A stretch of 64,000 bases of DNA, taken from positions 11,197,690 to 11,261,689 of the forward strand of contig CM060463.1 in assembly GCA_030544235.1 (NCBI GenBank). The letters run 5' to 3'. A program made the position numbers and the translations under genes. This document shows positions 13,598 to 26,620 of this stretch, one piece after another (positions within the stretch are counted from its first letter, which is position 1; each line of letters opens with the position of its first letter). This stretch comes from Lepturacanthus savala. Taxonomy: Eukaryota > Chordata > Actinopteri > Scombriformes > Trichiuridae. Under the pieces are notes generated by a model. It saw nothing but the letters and a program-made list of their open reading frames with translations. It ran no database searches and was not told the DNA's origin.

Positions 13598-13674
13598 ACA
13601 ACTAATCGATTAATCGTTTCACTAATCGATTAATTCACTGTCAGAATACTCATTAGCTGCAGCCCTAGTTAAAA
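13598..13674. repeat. 'ATCGATTAATCG' teleost repeat, terminal fragment
   Basis: AACTAATCGATTAATCGTTT then CACTAATCGATTAATTCACT, ending CTGCAGCCCTAGTT. The CAGCCCTA terminus and ATCGATTAATCG tandem words mark the end of the same broad repeat group seen at 54010. It lies 106 bp after TIR element copy 3. Confidence 0.6.
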
Positions 13675-14394
13675 TTGCAGGCTGACAAACAGGTTGAGCT
13701 CCAACAGATGGAAAATTGTCAGCTTCTGACTCGGATGTATAGCTTTTGATGATCTGTCCCCTTGACAAAGTTGCATTCTCCAGATGTTCCAAATGCAAAC
13801 TAACAACATCTGTTACCCTCAACAAGACATTCAGATCGCATGCAACAGTATTGTAATAAGGATGGGAGGATTTAATAAATATTGAAATTCTTAGCGAGTT
13901 TTTAACCCTGTGTTTTAATGCCTGGCTACATTTACGCAGACAAACCCGAAGCCGCAGTACCTTCCTCTGTGGAAAAATGTATTTTGGTTGCAAGTATAGT
14001 TGCATTTGTTTAAAGATTTCAATAAAATAACAAGTTGACGCCCTGCTCGCCTTCTAGCCATCTCTAGATCTCTAACCACCTCGGTCGTGGGAACCAAAAA
14101 GTACAAAGAGCGATTTCCTAATTTTACTCTCATTAACATCTTAGCTCACACCCATCTTAACTTAATTTCACCCTCATTACATTTGTGTCTCATGGGATCG
14201 CTCTTTCTTGTTTCAGTTTTACTGATTGAACAAAATATGTGGCGAGTTGTAAAATCCGCGGGTGCGTGATCGCTTCCAGTGGCCTTGGCCGAATCACCGC
14301 GGCCTCACGGAGCCAAAAGAGCCCAGAGGAGAAGACCGCCAATGCTTCTCTGACCAACCAAACTCCTTCCATCTGCTCCCCTGAGACTCCTCCC

Positions 14395-14500
14395 ACTATC
14401 CAAGCTGAAATTGATCCTTTTCCCCCCTTTGCTTCGTACCCCTCCTTCTCTTCTCACCTCCCCTCTCGCCTCCTCCTGTCCTCCACCCTTTTCCCCCCAA
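14395..14500. repeat. Polypyrimidine tract
   Basis: This is almost pure C/T over about 100 bp (CCCTCCTTCTCTTCTCACCT, CCCCTCTCGCCTCCTCCTGT). It could adopt a triplex and explains the long open frames on both strands here. Confidence 0.75.
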
Positions 14501-15188
14501 ACCTTATATCGCAAGGAATCCAGTTACATCACATGAGGGTGAAGCCAGCCTAATGCTACTGCCCATCCTTTCTTCAACCGTGTCCTGTTTAATATTATCT
14601 CGATCTCATTTAGCTTCATTCTGCTTCTTCCCCTGCCGTTGAATAACGGAGGATTCCCTCCCTCCTGGGCGTAGCCTACCTCTCCTTTTAGTGGAGCCGC
14701 CCTGTCCTGGGTCAGTGTCGCCTCGTGGCCCCTCCTCTCCAGTCCCTGGGTGCCAGGCTCTCTTTGCATTCCCACACTAAACACCCGGGTGTGTTGACAC
14801 TGTTCTACTGCTGCTCTGTCACGTTTTTTTTTTTTTTCTTCTTTTTTTTTACTGACATGCAGCAGGTGAACCATGCATGAGAACAAGGCCACAGCAAGGC
14901 CACGGAAGGGCGGTGACAGCGTTGGGGCAGGGGGCTGAGCAGTGTTTTTATTGAGTGGATTTAGTGGTAGGGTAGTTTGGTTTTAAAGAATGAGTGAAAA
15001 GTATTTTTTTTTTCTGCAGGAATTAAAAGCATGTTTAGAGAGACTTGTACATTTATAACCTTTTTATTAGAAAACCTCAGTCAGTAATTGCGATAAGGAA
15101 AAAAACATGTTCTATGTAATCACAAATCCACAAAAAGCACTAAAACTGGTGTGTTTTTTTTTATTTGACAGCTGTGTGTGTTTATGCG

Positions 15189-15212
15189 TTTGTGTGTGTG
15201 TGTGTGTGTGTG
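15189..15212. repeat. (GT)n microsatellite
   Basis: A run of about 11 GT units lies in the open frame at 15107-15463, which has no recognisable protein content. A second GT tract lies at 15539-15564. Confidence 0.9.
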
Positions 15213-16462
15213 AGCTGTCGGGATCCTTCAACAGAAGGCAGCAGATATTACCTCCATTTTTCATGTCAGGCAGAATGGACGTGCCCCGCCGGTCCCGCTG
15301 CCTAATCAGCCCAAAGTTGACTGTGCCAATAATCAGCAGCCACAAATCACTCTCATTTCCTGTTATGGGGGGTGGGGGGGGGGGTGTCTTGTTGTTGTTA
15401 TTGCATTATTTTTCTCACGAATTCCACCGTGCCTTTCAATCTGCGGCGTGCTGTGTAGGTTGATGGCAGTACACTAATTAAGAGATAGGAGTGGCCGTAT
15501 CGACAGATTGGATCGCTCTCTTTGCCGCCTGAGAGATTCTGTGTGTGTGTGTTTGTGTGTGTGTTGATATGTGATTTCACCCTCTCAGGTGTGCAAATAA
15601 AAAAAAGAATAATTCCAGTATATTTTTAGCTCAGTTTTGTAGATTTTCCAAGAGTATCTCCAACTAGAAAGCCGAAATCAGTAAGGATGCTGATAAAATG
15701 GGTAATCCCATTCTTTAATTGTTGTAATCTGTTTATTATTATAGTTATTATAGTCGATCCTTGTGCTTGGAAGACACCAGCTACCTGTAATCTCTCCCAG
15801 CACGTTGTTTAAACACTTCAACTGTTTCCTAAAGCACAGCATCGCATGCAGGTTCGCTCCTGGCCATCAGTCGCAGCAAATATAGCCACCCTGTCAGCAG
15901 GCAGAGCTGCTTTGGCCTAAATAAATGTTCCCAAAAGCTCTGTTAAAGCAACTTAAAAGTAACTTCAAAAACACATTCGATAACAAGATGCTTTTCAACT
16001 TCCTGCTATAAAGTTACAGACAGAGGCTCCTCTCTCTGCCAATAAAACACCATGAATGAAAACCATGAAAATAAATCTGCAATGCAGGCTGTACTCTCTT
16101 AATGCAGAGCAGTGGCCGACGCGATAATCCGCAATATTGCAATACCACGCTAATAACAAGCCACAGGGGAAGGCAAACAACTGCAACTGAGAGTTGCAAG
16201 TCTTACACTTCAGTGCATGCGTATTGGATGTCAACCCTCAGCCTTATAGAATGGCAAAAGCACTCGCTTGTTACTTTTACAAATATGTCCGTAACGGATC
16301 TATGTAGCGATTTTCTTTAAAAAAAAACTGATAAAAGCAACAGCCGTGACTTGTTCTCATAATCCATGCAGGGCTTCGGTAATCCATTAAGCACTGTGTC
16401 ATTTTCGAATACTTAAACATATAATAAAAGCGAGATAGATAAATCACAAATGTCACTAATTT

Positions 16463-16814
16463 TTGAAAGAGAAGTGCTGTTTTTCCAATGAATATAACTT
16501 TAAACTAATCAGAAATCCACTCGATACATTGCTAATGTGGTAAATGACTATTCTAGTCATTCTGGTTTTTGGTGCAATATCTACATAGGTGTATAGAGGC
16601 CCGTTTCCAGCAACTACCACTCCAGTGTTCTAATGCTACAATGCTTCACTGAGGGCTAATGGGTGATTATAAAAGCAAAGTTTGAAGAAAAAAAAACATT
16701 TTAAATACAAACCATTATTTTCGTTTTACAGCTCATAGTGGTAAATAAAATTGTGACTTTTCATGGAAAACACAAAATTGTCTGGGTGACCCCAAACTTT
16801 TGAAGGGTAGCGTA
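16463..16814. mobile_element. Short nonautonomous TIR element, copy 2
   Basis: It ends in GGGTGACCCCAAACTTTTGA and GGGTAGCGTATA, the mirror image of the left end of the copy at 1369. It shares GGTGCAATATCTACATAGGT with that copy in inverse orientation. The left terminus is decayed (ATTTTTGAAAGAGAAGTGC). It shares AACTAATCAGAAAT and ACATTGCTAATGTGGTAA, with small changes, with copy 3. Confidence 0.72.
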
Positions 16815-17849
16815 TATAAACGAGGTTTACGAAATGGTGCATTGCTGATTTTACAAACGTGACTGGAGTGATTTCTGCTATGCCCGGAGCATTTTGAAAC
16901 CTACTGGAATAATATCACATACCACGCTTTTGAGCCACACTTAATTACTGCACGGGGAAGTCCTTCACCGTGAAAAAACCCTAATGCAGAGCGGCGGTCA
17001 AACATTTAAATTGGATTTGCTTTTGGCATTTTAGTATAGTTTAAAAATAGTTGTGCATTTTACAGCTGTACTACGTGCAAACAATGAAATGACACTCGGC
17101 CGGATACATGCTGATAAACGGTTCAAGATGAAGGGCAAAAGACATCTCGGATTATAAATGTCAACCTGCAGGTTAGGTGTCGCTTCCTGCAGAGTTCAAC
17201 AGCTAGGGTTGATTTTAGTCCATTATGTAGAACTAGCATTAGCAGCATGTCGTGCTCTTAGTGTCATCACTCACTCGTCTTAGTTCACTGACATGCAAAA
17301 CGCTCCATTAATTCCACAAGCTCACGCAGCTTTCCCCACAACTCAAGAATAAGTAGATGTGGCAGGTTACAGGAAACTTGGTGTAACAACAAACTAAAAC
17401 TTTATCGCAAAATAACTCTTGGAACGCTGCGAACATCATAGATTGATGACAGGATTTCTTTTTTTTTTTCCGTAATCTGTGCGTGCGTGTGTGTTTGTGC
17501 GCGTGTGTGCGTGATGGATATGCTCAATGCTCCATCGTGTCAGATGTGGCTGCTCGACTGTAATAATGATTCCCTCCCACCGCTCAAGGAGGAGTATAAA
17601 CACACTCAAACAAACCCTCCTCCTCATCCTCTCCATCTGCTTCTTCATCCATCTCTCTTTTTCAGTTCTACTTTCTGTCATGCCCTGCAGTTTTTTCTCA
17701 CTACGCTGTACCCTCCTGTGTTTGACCCACCCCTGTGATGCTCGCAAACTTCCTATTTTTCCAGTGAGGTGCTCTTCCCTCATTTTGAGTATTATGAAGT
17801 CTGTAAACCCATGCAGCAGTTTCAGTATACCTCCTCAAAACCACAAAAA

Positions 17850-17850
17850 A

Positions 17851-17912
<62 letters not shown>

Positions 17913-18011
17913 TATATATATAGTTATATATATATAGTTATATATATATAGTTATATATATATAGTTATATATATATATATATATATAGTTATATATATA
18001 TATATATATAA
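17850..18011. repeat. Compound (TG)n(TA)n tract with 14-bp GTTATATATATATA tandem
   Basis: About 12 TG units are followed by about 17 TA units, then GTTATATATATATA repeated several times with a strict 14-bp period. The tract ends with further uninterrupted TA runs. It is the longest AT-only stretch in the window. Confidence 0.95.
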
Positions 18012-18138
18012 GTTAGGGATATTGTAAGAGACTCTGGATTTCATACATTTTGGGGTGATAAATATTAAACCAATGAAAATGGTGTTTCTTGTGATTAATT
18101 AGCAATGCAATATCTAAGGTAACTCTAATACCCCCAAC

Positions 18139-18186
18139 ATGTGTGTGTGTGTGTGTGTGCGTGTGTGCGTGCGTGCGTGCACGCAC
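18139..18186. repeat. (TG)n / (GCGT)n microsatellite
   Basis: TG units grade into GTGCGTGCGTGCACGCACAG. The last part is self-complementary (GTGCGTGCACGCAC). Confidence 0.9.
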
Positions 18187-19429
18187 AGAGTAATCTGACA
18201 AAAACTATGGGATATTTCATTGTATCTACTCATGAGACCTGCTCATCTCTCACCGTGAAACCTGACACTCCGTCAGACTGAAATCTGACGTTTAAGAAGC
18301 ATCTAAAGCTGTAGAAACCCTCCACCTTGACGCAAAGGAATAAAATTGTTTGACACGGTAGACGGGTAGAAAAATGCACCGTTTCTTTACAGCTCCACCT
18401 CTGGTTCTGTCTCTGAAAGCTCAGAGCTTGGCAGCGTGACTGGCACGGCCCCTCGTAAAGCTCCACATCCCCTTAGGCAGCATGCTAATGTAAACGCTGT
18501 GCTCTGCTGCCCCTGTTTTAATCACAACCATATGCCTCGCATTCCCCCCACCTCCCGAGACCTGGTCCCCGGTCCTGCCCACAGTTAGCCAGTAATACGA
18601 CAGCCACTCCGCTAGCGAGCTTGTGCATTTGCTCGGCTGAAACACCTCGTATCAACAGACCTCTTAAATATTAAATTTCAGTCGAGCTTATATCACACCT
18701 GAGGAGGCAGAAGCCGAGCAAATGTAAAATGTGGTCAAAGTGTCATAACTAACTTGGAAAGCTGCAGGAAAAAATGAGAATAACGGAGGCTGCTACTTCA
18801 CATCACAGCCGAGGAGCCCTTGTGCAAGACATAATATCATATCCCTGTCCCCCCACCTGGACCTGGTGATCAGCCGGCCTTTTTTTGCGGTAATATCTTT
18901 ATTTTCTGACTCAATATTTTATATTAGATAAATATGAATAAAGAAAATCATCCTGTGTGTTTTCAGTGTTGTTCAGGTATAAAAAAGTCAAACATAAATG
19001 TAGAATTTTTTTGAAATTACATCAAAGATCTAACTTTATTCAATGCAGAGAAACGGGAATTTTTCTACCACAGTGGTTATGTTCTAAAGCATAGAAAACT
19101 CCCATACATCCCTGTGTTAAGTCACTGCTGTATCTGTATGTGCTCACAGCCTGTAGTCTGCTGTCTGTGTGCCAGTCAAACACACAAACCAACAGCACAC
19201 TGTGGTATTTTTGGCTGGAGGCTACACACACACAAACACTGGCCAAAGGTTGACACACGAAACTGCACGTCCCACCAAAACAATGAGAAAATACAGGTAG
19301 AGGGCTGCGTCTCTGTAGGTAATCACACCACCATGCTCTGGGTCATAAGTAATGATTGAGCGTATTTTTCTTCTAGGGAAGTCCTGCATAATATACTTTT
19401 TTTTAACATACTGATTTGTATCGGGTATA

Positions 19430-19690
19430 TTTACCATGTTCACCATCTTAGTTTGGCATGTCGGCATGCTACCATTTGCTAAAACTAAACATTTACTTAA
19501 AACTAAAAACAATAGCTGGGAATGCGTTTAGTTTTGCTGCTGTTTGATTATAAAACCAAATGTTGGACACATTATAATTTTGAACTGTTTTCAGAGGATC
19601 ACCAAAGTTATCAGGGGTCATCCACTGGGAACCATGAATGTCTGTACCAAACACTGTGCCAGTAAGTCTTTTAGATGTACACACATTTCA
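19430..19690 (-). repeat. Decayed teleost repeat, reverse orientation
   Basis: CACTGGGAACCATGAATGTC then TGTACCAAAC, and upstream CATGTTCACCATCTTAGTTT, CATGTCGGCATGCTACCATT and TGCTAAAACTAAAC. Reverse-complemented, these phrases (GACATTCATGGTTCCCAG, AGCATG, ATGGTGAACATG) match a common fish repeat. A possible related plus-strand fragment is near 30330 (GGTCCAGACTGAAATGTCC). Confidence 0.5.
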
Positions 19691-22600
19691 TTGTGCAAAT
19701 GAGGAATTCAAACTATTTATAGTTGTAGAATAAAAGTCAAGAGATCACCATTCATTGTCCCCAGTGGAATAATTCCTACTGGCGACAACAAATGTTCGTA
19801 CATATTGTCCTGGCAAGGATTGACACAAAAAATTGAAGCTTCAATCAACGTCATGGTAATAGATGATGAAATCTGATCTATTTTTTATTATTTACTTTTT
19901 AGAGTCAATTGTCTGGAACAATTTTACCTTGAATTATCTTGAGGGCTGAGTTGCACGTGGCACCAGTATTGTTTGTAGTTGTCATGTTCCTTCTTGGCTT
20001 TCATTAAATGGTTGTTGCCGCACTGATCCTGCCACTTTGAACGGTTTTATGTGTTGATCTACTTTACTAGCGTGAGTTGGTTGAAAACGTCGGGCCAGTG
20101 CAAGTGTAGCTCCCACTGTGAAAGAAAAGGGGCAGAATCCATTTGTGGCGCTTGGTTTTCGCCAGAGATCGGCCTATCTTTTGGTGAATTGCTTCACTGA
20201 CGCTCATGCCCCCGCACCCGCCGGCCGTGAAATCTTTGATCAAAATTTTTTTATAATTGATTCTCACAATAATGGTAATCAAGTTAGCCCTATGACAATC
20301 TATGTGGTAATTGAACTGTTTCAGTCCAAAGTGGTTCACAAACAACCGACCTTGCCATTGCTAACCATCCAAAAATGGAATCTCTGTCCTCCATTCAGGT
20401 ACTTGCAATATTTAAAACAGAGCCTTTGATTTTTGCTTTGATTTAGCACATGGCCAGCAAGGCCTTTCCACCACAGAGAATGCCCATGGTTATCATGTAT
20501 TTAGAGGACAGAAAGCTGATAACAAACCTCTGTCTTCCACTTAAGTGTCACTCATTAATAGTGAGGATGGCGTATTGTGTTGTTTGATGTGGGCCTGATA
20601 AATTGCTGCCCCACGAGGCCCTATCTCGCCGCTCAATTAGTGAAGAAGGTTATCTGAGGACACAATGCAACACACCACTGCGGCAGGCAGATGGTAACTT
20701 GGTGTGTGTTTGTCTCGTTTGACACTACCTGTGTCTTATGCATAATCACTCTCGCTCTCTTCACTTCACTCTCTTTTTTTATCTACCCCGGTTTCCCGAA
20801 CGGTCTTTCTTCTGTCCTCCGTTTACTCCTGCTCAATCGCTCATGTCCGTCTGCCGTCACACGCTTTGTCTTCTGAGGGTGTGATGGATGGCTTTTACCG
20901 GGCTAATAGCTTTGCATTCATCACCCCTGCTGGCTGATTTGACAAACATGATCCCCCCTCCCCCACCATCAATAAACTTGCTTTTGTTTCTCCTCCGGAC
21001 AATCATGGAACGTAAATGAGAACCCAAATAAGGGGTAGCGATGGCCCTGTGCGTTTTCTATCTTCAGAAGACGAGCATCACATGCAGAATTGCATTTCAT
21101 TGTGTGAACCCCTGTTAATGGTACAAGAGCATGTGTCAGAGGAAGGCACACGCTAACTGTATGCTACATATGTGGTTGGACCTGCTCAGTTGGATTGCGG
21201 GTGGTCTGATGTCATCATTCAGTCAGTTTCTGCCAACTTGAGTTTCAGTGCACATGCACGTGTTCAATCCCCTATCTGCTTATGCATTGACCTTCCGTCA
21301 CGTCTACTGTTAAACGAGCGTCTTTCAAGGCCCCCTTTTCTCTTCCACTCCTCAGGACTCTGGGAAAAAAATAGCTGTACAAACAACAGATGTGCGCTCT
21401 GATCCCAGGCCACCACTTCCATTTTCAAAGAATGGTATGTTCTCAAACCCCCTTGACATATCTTAACAAAGGAGATATCCTGAAAGAAACATTGATGGTC
21501 TTTTGTTCTGTTGTGAAACCTCGGCCCACCTCCATGGGTCAGCATGCTAATGGAAACTTCCCATCCCAAATGGTTCCTTAAGAGTTTGTTTTTAGTCTTT
21601 TTAAGGGGGTAGAAGTGATATAATCGTGTCCTTGGCCCTTCCCACTGCTGCGCTGTGAGAAACGAGTGCGTCTGTTTTTGTTTGCGCATGCTTATACCCG
21701 CTCCCAGCCACCAGCAAAGTGTCCCATACAGGTTTAGTCAACACCTACACCACACACACACTAAGACACCTTTTCCGACAAGGTTGGGTGAAGTTATGAT
21801 GGAAAACGCCTCCTCGGCCAAATATCAGAACTCTTTGGAAGCTGCGGTTTGTCATCCCTGAACAATCCCAGTTTTAATAGCTGGCCTCAGGTAGGTTTTT
21901 CACTTGCTGCTTATCATACTCTTCTACTGTTGTGCAGGGACAAGCACTACTCTGCTCAGAGCAATCTTTCCATTTGGAGATTATTACACAATCTGAGGTG
22001 AGAACATTCCAGAAATAAAGGCCTCACTGTAATATATTCTTTATGAGAGCTTTATTGCTAGTCATATTGCAGGACGTTTATTGTAATTGTTGAGGTGGGC
22101 TATGGAAGAGAAATGCGTGCTTCACTCGCCTGTATTTATAAGAAGAATGTTTTTTTTTTTACTAATGTGGATGTTGTAAGCAGTTACTGTACGTCTGCCT
22201 GGGACTACACTCACGCATATAACACAGTAAATGGGTCTTTGTCTATTTTTTTCATCCTTTTGTCTAATCTCTGTTTTCTCCTCTTTTTTTATGCTCCTCT
22301 TCTGACTTCAAAAACTCCTCAGTCACCATCACTTTTTGCTTAACAAGCAGTTTCTCATCATCCTACTGGGTGTGGCATTCTTCAACATGTTCCAGATTCT
22401 TTCCTGCTTTTTGATGGAAATGGAGAGAAAGACCAACAAAAGGAAGATCAGGATTTAAACAAGTTGCAGAAATGATTAGTAGCCTCTATCTCACAGTCAC
22501 GCTCACAAACCGAGATCACATTCCACAAACCAGTTGCTTTTCCTCACTTAAAAGGATGTCGCTATTTGTTCCTCATCTCTCAGAATGGCACTGCTTACCT

Positions 22601-23379
22601 GCAGAGAGAAACTAGGTTAGCTTTTCTGGTCCAGCTTGTTTTGTTGAAACAGGAGCACGAGGCGATCTGCTTTTTGTGTCATAAGCAAATCCAGCAAATT
22701 CACCCACCGAATCCAAGCTGGAAGCTCAGAATATTAACTGCAATCCAAAGGCTAGTAATGGCTTCTTCTAATCTTCTCGCTAATGGTCTGTCCTTTTTGT
22801 GGTCATAAAGCTAATGTTTCTTGAGGTAATTTAACAATTTAATGTTAAATTGCTACTTGTAGAAAGTTGACAGTTGGAACAGACCCCTTGCCGTGCTACT
22901 TCTCTGTTCTCTTTTTCTTCTGCGGTGGGCGGCAGTGGCCCGACAGCTGTTTTGTCCCAGTTGAAGCTCGAGGCTGCAATAGGCAGTGTGCCTCAGAAGA
23001 GATGTAAGAAAAAATAACGTTCTTGTTAATTCAATGTCTGAACTGCCGTGAGAAGGACCATAAATGCTAAAGTCTCCCCACGCAATTTTTATATCGCCAC
23101 ATATTGAACTCTTCTTCACTTTGCGGTGCTTTCACGCGTTCTCTTTGACGACTGTGCTATTGGCAGCGCATGGCTTATTATTCCAGCTGTGCTTTAGCTG
23201 CAGTGCTGGCAGCAGCTCAGTGCGTTCAGTCAGGCTGAGGCTGAGGTCAGGGGTAGGTTACCAGCACTGTGTATAAAGCTCAGAGGTGCCGTGCTCCGTA
23301 AGATAAGACTTTAATTGATCCCATCACAACAGAACCTGCTCCTCTTTGCTTCACGGCGACATGAGTTCTCATGACTGGA

Positions 23380-23540
23380 ATGATGTAACGTAAAGAGAGA
23401 CGTGATCATTACGGAGGTTGATTGCGTCAGCGTGGACTGTCAGACGCAATAAGGCGATGGATGAGTGACTTGACGCCAATCGTTCGCATTTGAAGCTCAT
23501 TTGCATGGGCGCGAGTGCAGATCTACTGCGCTTATTCCCG
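23380..23540. promoter_or_regulatory. Candidate intronic regulatory element with POU octamer
   Basis: It includes a perfect ATTTGCAT octamer (23499-23506), TGATTGCGTCAGCGTGG, TGACGCCAAT and several CpGs in otherwise AT-leaning intron. It is not repetitive. Retained CpG suggests constraint or low methylation, but this is weak evidence. Confidence 0.3.
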
Positions 23541-26439
23541 AGTAAGAACGAGGATCTTCACTGGAGGGTGTTTACATGTGTATTGATGAGCGATGGTGTG
23601 AATGTGTAGCGCTGCAACATGCCCCCATACGGATCATCTACTATTGTGATTGTGCCATAGTGCCGGAGTCCCGCCCCACAGCTGTGTCCCTCCATAATAT
23701 CTGTTGCTAAGATACACAATTAGAAAGACAGGGTTTCGGCGAGGATGGATGTTACTGGTCTTGGAGGTGTCTCCATGTTTAATTGATCACATGGGGAGCT
23801 CGGCAGACAGGGGGCCACTCAATGCTGTCAGCACACACATGTGCACGCGCAGTTAATTTATAGGAAAAGATGTCGCGGCACAAATGAATTCAAATCAATA
23901 GCTCGCCCTCCACTTTCTGCAACATATGTTCGTCTCTCGGAGACATGCTGTTGACTCAATGTATAGATGTTTTAAGGCTGCTCGCTTTGTGGTAGCATCG
24001 TGTCTGATTACCTTATATATAAAGAGGTGGGAACATCTCCCATGTGTACAGAAATATTGGAAACGCATTCGAGTGTAATGCAATCCATTACGAATGCACC
24101 GCAATCTATGGGTGAATCAACACCAACCTTTTAGCTTAAGAAATCTCACCATGGCAACTTTTACACTCGATTACATTATATTGTGCAGGGTCACTTTTCA
24201 GGTCAGTGACCTTTTTACGCTTTGTGTTCCTACATGTGATATTTATACTGCTTCTTAATTGGAAAAGCAGCCAATTGTAAATCCCCCCCTTCAAAAAAAA
24301 AAAGAAAATTAAAAAAAACAATAATGCAAAAATGTAATTAGGAGTTGAGAACAGAAATGTCATGGCTATTGATCAGAAAGAGCATGGATTAAAAAAAGAA
24401 AGCACAGGCTGGTTTTGTTGTTTAACGACTAATTATGGGGCCTATTAGGACACAGGCCGGAGCTGATTGTCTGCAGGACAGAGTCGGTGCAGCCAAAGTC
24501 ATCTGGTCCATCTGTGGAATGCGAGGGATTCGAGTTGGAGGCCAGGCATGAGGCAGCTGATGCGGAGAGAACTCCTGTGGTCAGCAGGAGATTAACGTAC
24601 AAACACATAAACGCCCGAGCGCTTACTTTTGGGTTTATGTCTTATTGTTTACAACTTGGTATCGACTTGCACTCACTGGTGAGCTGCAAATCCCCACACA
24701 ATCATGTAATGGGATACCACTAACCCTGACAGGGAATAGATTTTACTTTTGCATTTATTTAAAGGCAGAATACATGTCAGTCATACATGATATTTTCTCT
24801 ATCACTGCCACTGTGCGTCATTAGATTCTTGACAAATTGTCAATTTTAGGAATATGTTTGTGTTAGTACCGTGTCCAGCTGATTTGGCCGAGCGTCTTCA
24901 GGCACTCTTCTTGTATTTTCAGATTTCCTTGAGAAAGCCAGACAAGGAAGCGGTAAGGGACAGCTCGTGTAGTGGTTTGTTTATAGGATCTGTTCACATA
25001 GCTCAGCTGACACACATTACTCTGACTGACTGTGTGAGTATTTGAAGGGTTTGGATATTGTTATTTCACTTTGAGGTTAAAACCCTTACAACTATTCAAC
25101 TGTTGTTGTCACTTTCTATGTTCTTTGTGATGCAGTTGTGATACGATATTAGGAGCCCTCAGTGTATTCTGGGGGCAGAAGAAAAAAATGGTGTTTCTGA
25201 CCATGTAATAAAGCTGCTTTCAAATAATATTTCTGTTTGAGAGTTAAAGCTTTACCCAGAGGCCAAAGAGCATTGATGCAGACACATGCTGTATTTTGTT
25301 GCCATGGGCTCTTGTGTTGTCATTAAGCCATGCGATGTGATTGGTCAGTTGCCAGCTGCCCTCACCAATGAGTAAGTATATGTTTTTTACACACTCCCTT
25401 TCTTTATTTGCCACACATGCATAGCTTCTCAATCTAGGCAAATAGCCTGGAGCTGGAAATATACAAGTCTTCTGTTATCTAGTCATCTGCAAATCGCTGA
25501 TGTTAGCATGCAGAGGGCTTCACAGAACCAACAACATCAGTACGGTATCTTTTTTAATACAGGGATGTCGGATTTTAATTAAATTGTATTAAACAATCTG
25601 TTCTGCTAAGATGTAGAACACATCCAGAGTGAGACATCAGTGACAAATGTTGCTCAAACAGCACCTGAGTTAGCACTCACCCTCTATTGATTTTCCAACT
25701 TTTTACTTCACAAATCTATCTCTGGGACTGTTTGCGGTTCAGCCTCCTGGCACGGTGGACAGAAATCAAAGCTAACTTTATTTACTGCTCGACTCTGGAA
25801 CTTTGACAGCAACATTTTTTTGTCCTCACAGCGATTTCCCTGCTTCAGCTCTCAATCAGTTTTGTGTTTTTATGGTTCCAGAGTGTTCCAGGTGCTTTGA
25901 GGTGTTTTTTTTTATGGTAACACCAGGACCTTGAGGCTGGATTTTTTTTTTTTATGGTTTAAACCAGATCAATCTCTATTTCTAAAGAGATGCATCTTAT
26001 AACAATAATATCTACATTACATTCATTCAAACTACATGGTCATTGAATTATTTAGGTGGATCGATTTAAGAAAAAGAACAGGCAAAAATGTTTGAACAAA
26101 AGGGCGTATTTGTGAGGTAAGTGACACCTCCAGCATTAATGGAATGAAGGGCTGAGAAGTAACAGAAAGTGACCCTGAACAAAAATGCATCTCATTCAAG
26201 GTTTCCCTGAGTAGTTCGGTTTCCTTTTGAGCCAAATATTTCTCGATGACAAGCAAGACTCATTACTCTTACTCTACACAGGCAGAATGTTGCGTGAGGG
26301 CTTGGATGCTCCAGGCTGACTTTGAAGCTAATTTAATATTGTGTTCTCCTTGGCTCCGATGCATAATGAGATTGGAACACAGACATTTGGTCCTTTTTTG
26401 AAACAAGTGTCCAGTCAAATGGGGGTTATCAAAAGACGG

Positions 26440-26620
26440 ATTCTTCTGGCACCGACTCTTAATTGAGAGCGCTATCACCGCCTTTATCATTATTGTTTCC
26501 TTAATTGCAAATGATGCCGGTGTTCGCCTTGATTAGACCTCTTTGAGCGTCCCAAATAATAGGATGCGATAGCACCGTTAGTGAGGTGAGAATACTAATC
26601 GAATAGCCTGAGGGCTCACA
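26440..26620. promoter_or_regulatory. Candidate conserved noncoding element
   Basis: This non-repetitive stretch has CTTAATTGAGAGCGCTATCA, ATTATTGTTTCCTTAATTGC, AAATGATG, CTTGATTAGACCTCTTTGAG and ACTAATCGAATAG, a mix of homeodomain-like (TAATTG, TAATC), SOX-like (ATTGTT) and TCF-like (TCTTTGA) words. No coding frame spans it. Confidence 0.3.

Noticed and set aside
14524..14892. 122-codon minus-strand frame
   Set aside because: Includes a Lys/Glu run from a T-rich stretch and otherwise shows no recognisable protein content.
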